Assembly: GCA_036245525.1 (NCBI GenBank)
Contig: BTPG01000004.1
Coordinates: forward strand, 50,813,758 to 50,877,757
Source: Semisulcospira habei
Taxonomy: Eukaryota; Mollusca; Gastropoda; Semisulcospiridae
Length of the DNA: 64,000 bases
Reading direction: 5' to 3'
Shown piece by piece: positions 12,942 to 63,616 of the stretch. A program made the translations under genes and the position numbers. Position 1 is the stretch's first letter, and every line of letters begins with the position of its first letter. A model generated the notes under the pieces. It did no database searches. It worked only from the letters and a program-made list of their open reading frames with translations, and had not been told where the DNA came from.

Positions 12942-13093
12942 CTTGCCATTGCCAATGCGATTATATGTTATGTCTTGTGATGGGATTGGGTGGTGTTCCA
13001 TTACTGATGCACCTTCACTTTGTACTAGCTTCACAAATGTATCCACAGAAATAACACACTGCTTGCTGCTCTGTGAGCTCATTTGGTGTGGCA
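12942..13093 (-). CDS. Candidate internal exon, unrecognised gene within the 8.8-kb insertion
   Basis: The minus-strand 3' splice site is ATTTGATTATTTTTCAG and the donor is GGCAAG/GTAAAT. The 152 nt (2 nt plus 50 codons, ending in phase 0) read with 'CVISVDTFVKLVQSEGAS' and 'EHHPIPSQDITYNRIGNGK' and no stop. Both borders are good and the composition is protein-like. No family was recognised. A phase-compatible upstream segment ending in GGCG/GTAAGT lies at 13784 in the right subterminal copy. Confidence 0.4.
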
Positions 13094-13448
13094 CTGAAAA
13101 ATAATCAAATGACTGGTATTTGTATAGTTATGTAATACACACAAGGGTTTTGTACTAGAAAACGCTGTGGCGTTCTGAAGATATTTACACAAAAACAACC
13201 GCCATCAACCCCCAAAACAAATCGCAACTAAGAGTGGAAACTTCTGAATTTACATCAAACCTGAGCTCAGAATATATCGCATATTTCATTTATGTATATA
13301 ACACAAATATGTGTAATAGCAAAGTGCCCAGAAAATATTACAATTATTTATAAAAGAGAGAAAATTTAAAGAACAGTTACAAGCTGTTATGCTGTAGTGA
13401 CCGAGTAACTACGGAAGAGACGAACAGTGAGGCTTAGATTACCAATCT

Positions 13449-13568
13449 ATTCTTCGTCTTGTTCATCGATGTATTCTGCCAACTTCTCAGCACTGTGGTC
13501 TGCAGTTATTTCCTCAGTCATCACTTCCTCCGAAATTATTGTCCTGTACGCCAGGACACACATAACAT
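13449..13568 (-). CDS. Short acidic ORF, unrecognised
   Basis: The minus-strand frame reads '...ISEEVMTEEITADHSAE' then 'KLAEYIDEQDEE' and a stop at 13449. It is acidic and looks amphipathic, unlike noise, but only about 38 codons follow the first ATG. It could be a terminal exon, a small peptide or an upstream ORF. Splice support is weak. Confidence 0.25.
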
Positions 13569-13689
13569 TACGATCGCTATAGGTCTACCTGTTGTTGACA
13601 AGGAAGTGGGCATTAGAGTGGTGTCCCCTGTAATATACATATTTACGAGTAGCTTCCCTTTGTAAACACGACGTCAACTACATTCGGCA

Positions 13690-14155
13690 TGGGTGTTTGT
13701 TGTTGTTGGAAATATACTTGCCAACACAAGTAATATTTGTACAAGAAACGTGAAAAGACGACGCCATATCATGTTGGACTTACCGCCACCATTCGCTGGA
13801 CCAGTTTTTGGACGTCGGCTCGGCCGTACCTCCCCCTGGCAGTTGGCAAAAGTGAAAGTTGGATATTCTTCGTAGTTGCACGGGAATTGGATGTTACCAT
13901 GCACGGACAGATGCAACTGGAAGTGACCTTAGGCAGCTGGGTGGTGTATACCTGTTTGCGTGAACTGTGACAGCCGTCAGGGACGTCTGACACTCTACAG
14001 CAGCTATAGTAACGTGCGTGTTCGGGGACCCCATCTAACGGGGCCCTGTCAGGGTTGCACTGACTTTCTGTGTCAGGTAGGGACTTTGACTTTTTTTTTT
14101 CGCTGTCCTCTACACACTAATTGCTGAACCAGGACCTTTAATTTCACGCCTAGGA
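13690..14155 (-). repeat. Right subterminal inverted copy of the 8.8-kb insertion
   Basis: Reverse-complement relative of 6950-7450. It contains a strong minus-strand donor, GGTGGCG/GTAAGT, at 13784. The stretch upstream of that donor is open in two frames, so it may be a first coding exon. The left copy has diverged at the equivalent position. Confidence 0.65.
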
Positions 14156-14692
14156 ATGTTCTAAATCTGTGAGTAGTCATTGAATAGTAATATTCAGTTC
14201 GGGAATCTCCGTCAAGTCGTCAATGTGATATTGACTGTGTCGACACTAGTATAAAGAGGAGTCGAGTGACGTCTCTCGAGAGAGACAACGACCTCTACGG
14301 TAGCGAGTGAAGGTGTGAGCGCTGAAGTTGTGAATAACCTATATGCCACTTGTTAGTTATTTGTGCAGGTTGGTTTATATGATGTGAATTGTTATTTGTG
14401 TAGATTGGTATATGATGTGAATTGTTATTTGTGTATATTGGTTTATATGATGTGAATTGTGTGGTTTAATGTATGTTATGAGTATGAGAATAAGTTAAAC
14501 AGAGGGCAAAGAGAGATAACTGTGGCCTTTGTCTTTGTTTGTAAGCGCGTGTGTGGTGGATGAGAGTCTAGTAAACAGAGATAGAACACCCACCTCTATA
14601 CAGATTGGCAGAAAGCCCACGCACACACTCATTCCATAAACGTTTATATGTAACAATTTAGTTCAGTAGTACCCAAAAACACCGTCGTTACA

Positions 14693-15415
14693 GGTATAGA
14701 ACAAGACGATCATCTGCATCCCTAAAAAGGATGCATCAGGTCTTGCTTATAACCCATGTCTTTCTCCGGAACTTAGGAAGTAGGCAGGAGAAACATACAT
14801 ACACAAACACGAACGTGCACTACTATATGTGGTCGGTTAAATACCCTGATGCATCCTTTTTAGGGATGCAGATGATCGTCTTGTTCTATACCTGCGTATT
14901 TCTCTGTGGGCTGGCCGATTGGGAGCTAGATAGGCGGGGGCAGGGGATCTAACTGTTTGTCTGTCCAGCGCTGAGTGACTCCCCTTGGTTTGTGTACAAA
15001 TCTGCCAGCGCTAGCCTCACCTCTCTGGTTTGTGAGTATCTATAACTCGAGGCAAATTTGTAACGTTACATTGTTGTGTAATGTTCAGTGCATCTACTGT
15101 GGGAAATCAGGGTATTTACCCGACCACATATAGTAGTGCACGTTCGTGTTTGTGTATGTATGTTTCTCCTGCCTACTTCCTAAGTTCCGGAGAAAGACAT
15201 GGGTTATAAGCAAGACCTGATGCATCTTTTTTAGGGATGCAGATGATCGTCTTGTTCTATACCTGCGTATTTCTCTGTGGGCTGGCGATTGAGTGCCTGA
15301 TAGGCGGGGGCAGGGGATCTAACTGTTTGTCTGTCCAGCGCTGAGCGATTCCCCTTGGTTTGTTTACAAATCTGCCAGCGCTAGCCTCACCTCTCTGGTT
15401 TGTGAGTATCTTGGT
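14693..15415. repeat. Palindromic 375-family element (right part of the interrupted copy)
   Basis: GGTATAGAACAAGACGATCA and following bases continue the element broken at 5901. From about 14838 the sequence turns into the reverse complement of the family and reads back through GGGGCAGGGGATCTAACTG, then a further inverted copy follows. The junction GATGCATC...AAAAGGATGC marks the fold. Confidence 0.8.
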
Positions 15416-15424
15416 AGTTGTCCG

Positions 15425-16550
15425 ATGAAGATGATTATTCAGACCGACGCGCCGAAGGTGCGGAGGTCTGATAATCAGCTTCAGAGGACTATAAACCACC
15501 ATGTAACCCGAGAAGTAATCCAACACAGACGGTTCAATGCCATTGTCGTTCAGTCTAAATTACGCACTATTTGAAGCCTCGAATGTGTATCTGACGTCAG
15601 GAGTAAAACGCCAAATATTTCTGACGTCAGACTGTATTTTCTTGGAAATACACAAGGGACGCGACTATGCTTGCTTTTTGCCGCTGGAATTTCAAGCGTT
15701 TACCAGCGGTGCCGCTTCTAAGCAGCCAGTGACAAGATCCAGAATCTGTAGTAATCAAGTGGGGACTTTTCTCTGGGTTCAAGCGATAAAACTTCAAAAT
15801 TTTGAGCGCAGGACTGCATGGCAAGCGACTGGATACACTGACGGTAGGGTAGGTCTGATTTCGTACGCTATACATGTATTGTTGACATCTTTCCGCGCCA
15901 AACGGTACTGAGCTCATACACGCATTTAACAATGACTCGATCTTTTCAACAAAAACTGAAATGCCATAGATCCATACTGTCACATTTTATTTATTTATTT
16001 CTCTTTCTCTCTTACTGCACGACTGAGTGGCAACAGTCTTTGCTTTCTCTGAAAAAGCATACGTGTTGACATGGAGCTCGATCAATGGAAAGTTTCGATT
16101 TGTCTCGGTTCAGAGTTTGAATTGCAACACACTTGTGTAGCACTTGTGTCAGTCATGCCGCTTGAGTCATGCCGAAATAAGGTACAATTCTTTAATTTTC
16201 CTATCGTCTGATCCCATTGCCTTTGTGTTTTCCGGTTATTTATGACGTTAGGTGCCGGACAGCCCTATCTAAGCGTTCAGACGGAAGACCTAGGACTGAC
16301 AGATTCGTGCGCGATACTAGAACTGCGGATTGGCCAGATGATTAAAAATTACACGTATGGCAATGGTTCTAGGAGGTAGGCATTGGGGCATCAGTTGAAC
16401 CCCCTGCGATTCAGTTTAGATGCTGACCAATCACCGTGTCGGAAAATAGAGTGACTGAAAGACAATAACGCTTGAACGCCGCTCGTACATCGTTAATCGC
16501 ACACTGGCTACCTCTTTCGATCAGCTATGCACAGGTAGCGAATCCAATGA
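15425..16550. other. No gene seen; two hairpins
   Basis: Hairpins at about 15418-15487 (GTCCGATGAAGATGATTATT and its inverse) and about 16497-16565 (CGCACACTGGCTACCTC and GAGGTAACCAGTGTGCG). ORFs here are short and carry no recognised motif. Confidence 0.5.
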
Positions 16551-16679
16551 GGTAACCAGTGTGCGCCGCTCATCATTCAGTTAAAAGTAACAGAACAACT
16601 TTTGCCTCTTTTCCTGCTAACACTGCCGTTATTTCTGTCGCCTCCGTTCTCGTTGTTGACAGGTACAGCACTGTCCGTT

Positions 16680-57448
<40,769 letters not shown>

Positions 57449-57549
57449 CTGAAAAATACAAGCAAACTTGTATGTAGGCAACACATAGTTATTTAGGAAA
57501 TGCACGCCTATGCTTAATAATAATAATAACAATAATACCGTTATTTAGG

Positions 57550-57982
57550 AAATGCACGCCTATGCTTAATAATAATAATAATACCGTTATTATATAGGCG
57601 CTTTTTTGTCAATTTTTGGGCAAATCGACTCAAAGCGCCGCGAACTGAAACCCAACACGCACACTCACGTAACAGACACGGATTTACGCCATTTAAGACA
57701 AACACAGTACAAGACAAACGAAGGCCCAGTTCAGCTACTGAAGTTACAGAGATTTTTGATCGCTTGTATTTGAAATTTGTAAAGTGGCCTGAAACCGGTA
57801 CCAAAGTGGGGGGGGGGGGGGTGGAAGAACCGGAGTACCCGGAGAAAGAACCCCCGACGGTCCGCCCGAATTAACGGTGACACTTACCAGAGGAGAAAAG
57901 TCCGACGCCGGAACCCGTTTTCGAACCTCGCACCTTTGCCATTGGTGGCAGGCGCCTTAACCACTGCGCCACGGACCGCCCC
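57550..57982 (-). mobile_element. tRNA-derived SINE, full length, minus strand
   Basis: In the minus strand GGGGCGGTCCGTGGCGCAG and B box GGTTCGAAAAC form the tRNA-like head. The body matches 59917-60350 along its length. The 3' end shows GCGCCTATATAATAACGG and (ATT)n. Confidence 0.85.
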
Positions 57983-58115
57983 GAGGTGCTTCGAGGTGCC
58001 ATGCTAAGTCTGACAACAACAACCTTGAACTGTCATGGTCGATCTGTCTCCTGAACTGTAAGTAACGCTCAGACATCCCTAGACATTGTTTAAAAAAAGT
58101 AATGTTAACATTAAT

Positions 58116-58510
58116 TCTTTGGCTGTCGCGATCAAGGAACTACGGAAGAGAGCAGGCGCAGACAGCATCGCTGAAACCATCGCCACACGGAGATGGAGAT
58201 GGCTAGGCCACGTTTGCAGAATGTCACCCGACTTATTACCAAGGGTGGCACTGAGATGGACACCACAGGGGAAGAGAAACCGTGGGCGACCAAAGGAGAC
58301 GTGGCGCCGAACCGTGGAGCGAGAGCTCAAGAACAGAGGCCTTACTCTGCAAACAGCACCCAAAATAGCAGCTGACAGACAAAAGTGGCGCTCCCTTGCC
58401 GTCGCCTCAAGCACCAGACGGCGCAGAGAGGATTGAATGAATGAATGTCGCGATCAAGTGCTTCCTGCAGGAATCATCGCGACAAAAACCGCTACCAACA
58501 ACAAAGGGGG
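58116..58510. mobile_element. Family E hairpin element interrupted by a LINE fragment
   Basis: TTTGGCTGTCGCGATCAAG is on the left, and CTTCCTGCAGGAATCATCGC with ACCGCTACC on the right. The two are separated by 309 bp of LINE sequence. Confidence 0.75.
58137..58445 (+). pseudogene. 5'-truncated LINE RT C-terminal fragment with 13-bp TSD
   Basis: TGTCGCGATCAAG occurs at 58124-58136 and 58446-58458. The insert reads 'RWRWLGHVCRMSPDLLPRVA' and 'GKRNRGRPKETWRRTVEREL', the typical LINE C-terminal end, then a stop and an (AATG) tail. Confidence 0.9.
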
Positions 58511-58960
58511 GGGGGGGGGGGGTCTTACGGATCTAGGCCTCTTGCTGACACCACTTGGTATCCATTTTCACTGGCGGAGACTCAGTTTTAAACCTGAATA
58601 AATAAACTGCCAGAAAGACGATCTGCGACCACTAGTGTAGTAGTTAGAGGATTAATGTTGAGTGGTGGGCGGCTTGGGAAACGGCGGGACGCTCTGCATT
58701 TCAGAACGTGGAGATTTCGCCCCAAAAAAAAAATGAACAGTAGCGCTCTGACGGTGTTTTAGCGCTAGGCCGGGTTTTTGACAGTTGGCATTTTCGTTCA
58801 CTAGTAGGCCTACCTGGCAACACAGCGCCCGCCGTCACAATCGGACGGACCTGCTGAAACAATCGGTTCAGCACGCGCCGCGAAAAAAAGTCAAACGATT
58901 TTCGGTATCCATGCCTCTGCAACTGGTATCCTCTTTCCTAATGGATGTTGTTCGGAAATC

Positions 58961-59567
58961 AGAAGTACGTTAAAGTTGCACGTGTTTCGACGAAAAAGGT
59001 GTATTGAAAGCCCGTAGTTTCGACGATAAAGGTGTATTAAAAGCCCGTAGTTTCGACGATAAAGGTGTATTAAAAGCCCGTAGTTTCGACGATAAAGGTG
59101 TATTAAAAGCCCGTAGTTTCGATGATAAAGGTGTATTAAAAGTCCGTAGTTTCGACGATAAAGGTGTATTAAAAGTCCGTAGTTTCGACGATAAAGGTGT
59201 ATTAAAAGTCCGTAGTTTCGACGATAAAGGTGTATTAAAAGTCCGTAGTTTCGACGATAAAGGTGTATTAAAAGTCCATAGTTTCGACGATAAAGGTGTA
59301 TTAAAAGTCCGTAGTTTCGACGATAAAGGTGTATTAAAAGTCCGTAGTTTCGACGATAAAGGTGTATTAAAAGTCCATAGTTTCGACGATAAAGGTGTAT
59401 TAAAAGTCCGTAGTTTCGACGATAAAGGTGTATTAAAAGCCCGTAGTTTCGACGAAACGTGTGTATACAAGCCCGGACAAACACGCGATATCGCGTGTTT
59501 GTCCGGGCTTGTATACACATGTTTCGTCGAAACACGTGCAATTTTGACCTACTTCTGCCGTCTGCTT
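58961..59567. repeat. Family H hairpin with its left arm expanded into a 33-bp minisatellite
   Basis: The unit TAGTTTCGACGATAAAGG... repeats every 33 bp, about 14 times (58985-59450). The terminal hairpin at 59445-59545 contains TTTCGACGAAACGTG and CCCGGACAAACACGCGATAT with its inverse. The outer ends AAGTTGCACGTG and CACGTGCAATT pair. Confidence 0.9.
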
Positions 59568-59848
59568 TCAAACCACTGCTCAAGACCTATCTGTTTTCGT
59601 ATGCGTATAGTTAGATGCATTTTCAGCGCGTTAGCAATCTTTGGCAGTAACTGTTCTTGTAACGGTGTGTGTGTATGTGTGAGTGTGAGCTTTTCATACG
59701 TGTCACTTTAGTTTTGTAACACTTATTGCAGTGTTTTTTTATTTTTTTTATTTTCTTGTACTTTTTTGTTCTGTGATTGTTGATCTTGTAAAGCGCTTAG
59801 AGCACCATTCATTTGGAGGTTAAGCCGGCGATATATAAATGTACACTG

Positions 59849-59912
<64 letters not shown>
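59568..59912 (+). pseudogene. 3' end of an L2/CR1-like LINE with (ATT)n tail
   Basis: It reads 'FKPLLKTYLFSYAYS' and a stop, a 3' UTR with TAAAGCGCTTAGAGCACC, then (ATT)n at 59850-59912. Confidence 0.75.
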
Positions 59913-59914
<2 letters not shown>

Positions 59915-59916
59915 TG

Positions 59917-60350
59917 GGGCGGTCCGTGGCGCAGTGGTTAAGGCGGCTGCCACCATGCTAAAGGTGCGAGGTTCGATTACGGGTTCCGGCGTCGGACTTT
60001 TCTCCTCTAGTAAGTGTGACCATTAATTCGGGCGGACCGTCGGGGGTTTTCCTCTCTCCGGGTACTCCGGCTCTTCCTCCCCCTCCACTTTGGTATCAGT
60101 TTCAGCCAACTTAATCAAATTTCAAATACAAACGATCTGAATTTCCAAAAACAACTTCAGTAGTTCGCTGGAGCTTGCCCTTAGCACCACTGACGTGAAT
60201 GTTTGTGTTTACGTACAGTGTGTGAGTGAATGCGCGTGATTCACGTGAGCGTGCTTGTTGGGTTCAGTTCGCGGCTACATTCTGCGCATTGAGTTATATT
60301 ATAAATATGAGAAATGCGCCATATAAATACTATGTACTGAATAAATAAAT
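59917..60350 (+). mobile_element. tRNA-derived SINE, full length
   Basis: Head GGCGGTCCGTGGCGCAGTGG (A box) and GGTTCGATTAC (B box), body shared with 57550-57982, tail (AATA)n near 60340. It is inserted directly after the (ATT)n tail of the previous element. Confidence 0.88.
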
Positions 60351-60359
60351 AAATAAATA

Positions 60360-61440
60360 ATTTCCAGAAATCGTCTATTGATATCTGCTACGGGCCGCTA
60401 CTCTACGTTTTGGTATTTGAACAAAAACCACAATAAAGCAAAAACAAACAAAAAACAAACAACAAAAACAAAGGCTAATATAATTACAAGTCTAACACTA
60501 ACACTAAAACATAATTGTTAACATTAATTCAGTTTTTGTTCTTTGACTTAGAAAAAGGTTTAAAACGAATTAAGTGCAACTTTCAATACAAGTCAGGCCA
60601 AATAGAAAAAGCCATTGACAGGTTCAGTCACTTTTGAACCATCCATAGATGAGACCAAAAGGGTTGACTGCCAGTGCTTGTAATTTAGAAAAAAACAAAC
60701 AAACAAACAAAAAAACAACTACCAAGTAATTAGGAAAAGGCAATGCTTCCAGTCACTTACATAGCGAACCCCTCTTTCCTCTCTTTCTCTCTCTCTTTTT
60801 GTTTGTTGGTACTTTGACCAAAGTAGATCTATGATCATTGGTCGATAATGCATAATTCTCTCGCCTGACAGTGATTTTTACTACTTACTTGGTAATTTCA
60901 TCCATAGATGGCAAACAGTGACAATCCCCAGATCACCGGACTCTCATTTCCGTCTATTCACCAACATATCGACGAGTAAATGGAGGCTATATTGTTGTAT
61001 CAACACAGAAGGTGAAAATGTTTGCTCTTCATCACCGCTGGACGTCTGCATGCAAGCTGGTACCGTCAGTTCTAATTAACCTTCCAGCTTCCATTCAAGG
61101 GCATCAGTTTTTACGAATTGCCAGAACGTGAACCAGTTTTTAAGTGACGAAACTTATGACAGATTAACTGTCATTAAAATTCACTACGGTTTTAGTGACT
61201 GCAGCCACCTAAATGATGGTATATCACCTCTTCAGTGCGCATATTTTTGTTTGTGAAATCTATATTAATTTCACGACCAATGAGTCACAACCGTCCACGG
61301 AACATGAATACAAAGCGGTCTCAGCAAGATGCGTAGATTCTCATGCGCTTTGATTTGTAAGTAGCAATTTAGTTTGAATTAGTCAGTACCATCAACAACT
61401 ACAGTCTTTCGTTTTCAGAGGGCGCGGACTTTCACCCTGA
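60360..61440. other. Non-coding sequence with a partial foldback-family copy
   Basis: 60655-60910 resembles the arms of the 53.45-54.56 kb foldback (CTGCCAGTGCTTGTAATTTAG and inverse CTGACAGTG). Nothing else was recognised. Confidence 0.5.
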
Positions 61441-61464
61441 ATTGACCATGCATTGTCCAGTGTG

Positions 61465-61655
<191 letters not shown>

Positions 61656-61959
61656 CACGAAACCACTGAAATGGGTGACTTTCTTTACCATCCTTATGCA
61701 AAATGGGTGTGTGTAAAATTCTGGGTGACCAAGTCAGGCACCCATTTTTTCTGAGGGTTGTTTCTGCATTATCTTTCATTCAAAAGTCAGAAAAAAATAT
61801 CAAAATAGGATGTCCCCATTTTCCCAGATTTACTTCATGTTGTGTTTTTGCGACGCCCTGGGCCTGTGTGTTCACACGGAAGCGAGTGTTTTCAGATCAA
61901 CTTGATGATCGCTGATTGGTAAGTAACACCGATGAACGGAGTTGTTTCCCTTGCCCTTC

Positions 61960-62346
61960 CTAAAACGTCTTTCGTCCCCCACCGGCTGGCCATTCTTCAC
62001 GTTTGCAGAGGTACTTTATACAATATTTCTTAGTTAAGAGCACGCCCAAATGTACTTGTTCAGTGCAGTTATTTAACTGAGAGATGCCTCCAATCCCCGA
62101 TACCCGTTTGGCCCAGAAAAATAAGGCGTCTGCTTCGGCCATGGCTCGGTCCGTGTCTTCCTCTCTGACGGTTGAGTCTTGTAGTAAATGATAATAGAAC
62201 CCCACGATTTTAACAAAAGCTTTCTTCTTCAATGAAAGGAATTCGTTCAATAACACCATTACAAGGTCAATCTGCCACGCGATTTTGTTTCTTTTTTTCT
62301 GACATGTGTGATTGTCAGTGATCGAAAAGTAACTTGACACATGCAT
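61960..62346 (-). CDS. Unidentified ORF, possibly coding
   Basis: A 128-codon minus-strand frame. Part of it looks protein-like: 'VKIVGFYYHLLQDSTVREED', 'AMAEADALFFWAKRVSGIGG'. It stops at 61960. It lies upstream of the receptor model but does not provide a phase-compatible first exon with a clear donor. No family was recognised. It could be an exon of another gene or a repeat-derived ORF. Confidence 0.3.
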   Translation of the reverse strand: MHVSSYFSITDNHTCQKKRNKIAWQIDLVMVLLNEFLSLKKKAFVKIVGFYYHLLQDSTVREEDTDRAMAEADALFFWAKRVSGIGGISQLNNCTEQVHLGVLLTKKYCIKYLCKREEWPAGGGRKTF

Positions 62347-62494
62347 GCACAGTATGAGTTGACTTTTTAAAACAAAAAAGGGCGCCAGATTTCAATCCTC
62401 GTTCGCAAAACTGCCTCGCGATTCGAAGAACAAACGTCCACAAACAGGTCTTTCGGATTGTGCAACTGAAGTGTTGCTTTTTACTGTATTACCA

Positions 62495-62815
62495 GTTTTT
62501 AGTTCCCATGGTCACCCTGGTCAGCCCCACAGGGTGGGGTTTTCTCTCTATTCTGGGGCATGTGTTTCTGTCTACCCTTTGTCCATACACCTGTATTTGC
62601 CTTTTTAAAATGCTCCCTACTGTATGCACTGCCTGTAGCTCTTGATATTGGATGTGTGTTGCTAAATGGTCTTAGTTTTGTTTAGGCCCCATGTGTTAGG
62701 TTTATTTAACGTATTTGACATACATTCAATGTTCTGTTTAGGTGTTTTTTTCACAAGCAGTGCAGGCACGTCCTGAGAAAGCCTTGTTGCTGTCGGGACG
62801 TTAAGCAATGTACAA
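62495..62815 (+). mobile_element. SINE-like element related to 48435-48698
   Basis: Shared blocks are TTTAGTTCCCATGGTCACC, TGTTTCTGTCTACC and GCACGTCCTGAGAAAGCC ... GGGACGTTAAGCAATGTACA. Confidence 0.75.
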
Positions 62816-62870
62816 TCAATCTGATTCAGAATGTCAATGGTTTACATGGTTGTATTGGACATGTTTGCAG

Positions 62871-63114
62871 CAACACCGTTTTGGTCACACCAGCTCAGGA
62901 CTTTCTGCACACACCCAGCGCCGGATGGCAGCAGGATGTCCAAACCCATCGGATCTATGGAAGTGGACAAGCACGCCCCTTCCTGGCACATGACCAAGGC
63001 CCATGCAAAATTAGTCAGCTGCAGCATCATAGCCCCCCAGCCTCTGCCACAGAGGGTGCGTCTGGTAGGAGGGTGCATGGCCGGCAGCGGAATGCTCCCA
63101 ATTACAACAAACTG
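62871..63114 (+). CDS. Exon of an unrecognised plus-strand gene
   Basis: The 3' splice site is TTGGACATGTTTGCAG and the donor is AAACTG/GTAAGT. The 244 nt are open for 81 codons and join in phase to the next exon. Residues include 'DFLHTPSAGWQQDVQT' and 'GRQRNAPNYNKL'. It is Gln/His/Ser-rich, with no known domain. Confidence 0.6.
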
Positions 63115-63160
63115 GTAAGTAAAGTGATTCTATGATCATTTTCATTTTATTGGCTGGCGT

Positions 63161-63240
63161 TCAAGGGTGATGCCAGAATAGCTTGGCGCCCGTAGGCGCC
63201 AAGCTATTCTGGCATCACCTTTGAACTATCATGGTCGATC
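63161..63240. repeat. Hairpin, family A, inside the intron of the plus-strand gene
   Basis: GTTCAAGGGTGATGCCAGAA, inner arm TAGCTTGGCGCC, near-perfect complement, followed by ATGGTCGATCC. Confidence 0.9.
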
Positions 63241-63616
63241 CTTATCCTGCTGTGGTGTGTCTGGGTTAGAATGAGTTAACGGTGGCATTTTCTCGGAGAC
63301 TATTCAAGCCACATTCTTCAAGCTTGGCCCAAGGATACTTTGTGGCAAGACCTTTTTAAACATGCCAATTTGAGTGACCTCTCTCAAAGGGTCACGCAGG
63401 GTTGACAAATGTGTGAAAACTTCTTGCATTTTCAGAAAACGTGGATTTTGCTGCTGCAGAAGCCAGCCCTCGTCACCAAGGTCACACATATGTAAATCGG
63501 TCATACACGGGATTACTTTTTTTTTTTATTCTTGTGCAAGGCTCCTTAAACCAAAATTGGGCTGTTTCTGTCCTAATGCAGCTTTGGTTTCAATCTTTCT
63601 TTCTTTCTTTCTCCAG

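Larger units (their letters stand above)
5902..14692. mobile_element. 8.8-kb insertion of unknown class, ends TGTAACGA...TCGTTACA, TSD GGTAT
   Basis: The segment interrupts a known repeat precisely. GGTAT stands on both sides (5897-5901 and 14693-14697), and the termini are 8-bp inverted repeats beginning TG and ending CA. A pair of divergent inverted subterminal copies faces inward (about 6950-7450 plus, about 13690-14155 minus). Direct LTRs are not visible: the first kb and the last 0.5 kb do not match in the same orientation. No transposase, integrase or RT was recognised. Candidates are an integrase-type DNA transposon (Ginger-like elements have TGT...ACA ends and 4-5 bp TSDs), a non-autonomous derivative, or a recombined LTR element. 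The boundary is seen directly. The class is open. Confidence 0.7.

Noticed and set aside
5902..14692. Ordinary LTR retrotransposon
   Set aside because: The TG...CA ends and 5-bp duplication fit, but I see no matching direct LTRs and no pol genes. It is kept as an unknown class.
58891..59711. Two repeat proteins of 182-235 aa
   Set aside because: Both follow the 33-bp minisatellite. Open frames on both strands argue against coding.
59917..59990. Functional tRNA gene
   Set aside because: The tRNA-like head is part of a 430-bp SINE that is repeated at 57550-57982.
62041..62080. First strand of the receptor amino-terminal domain (QVHLGVLL)
   Set aside because: It looks like the family's first beta strand, but no donor in the needed phase follows, and exon 57307-57448 already supplies GVML.
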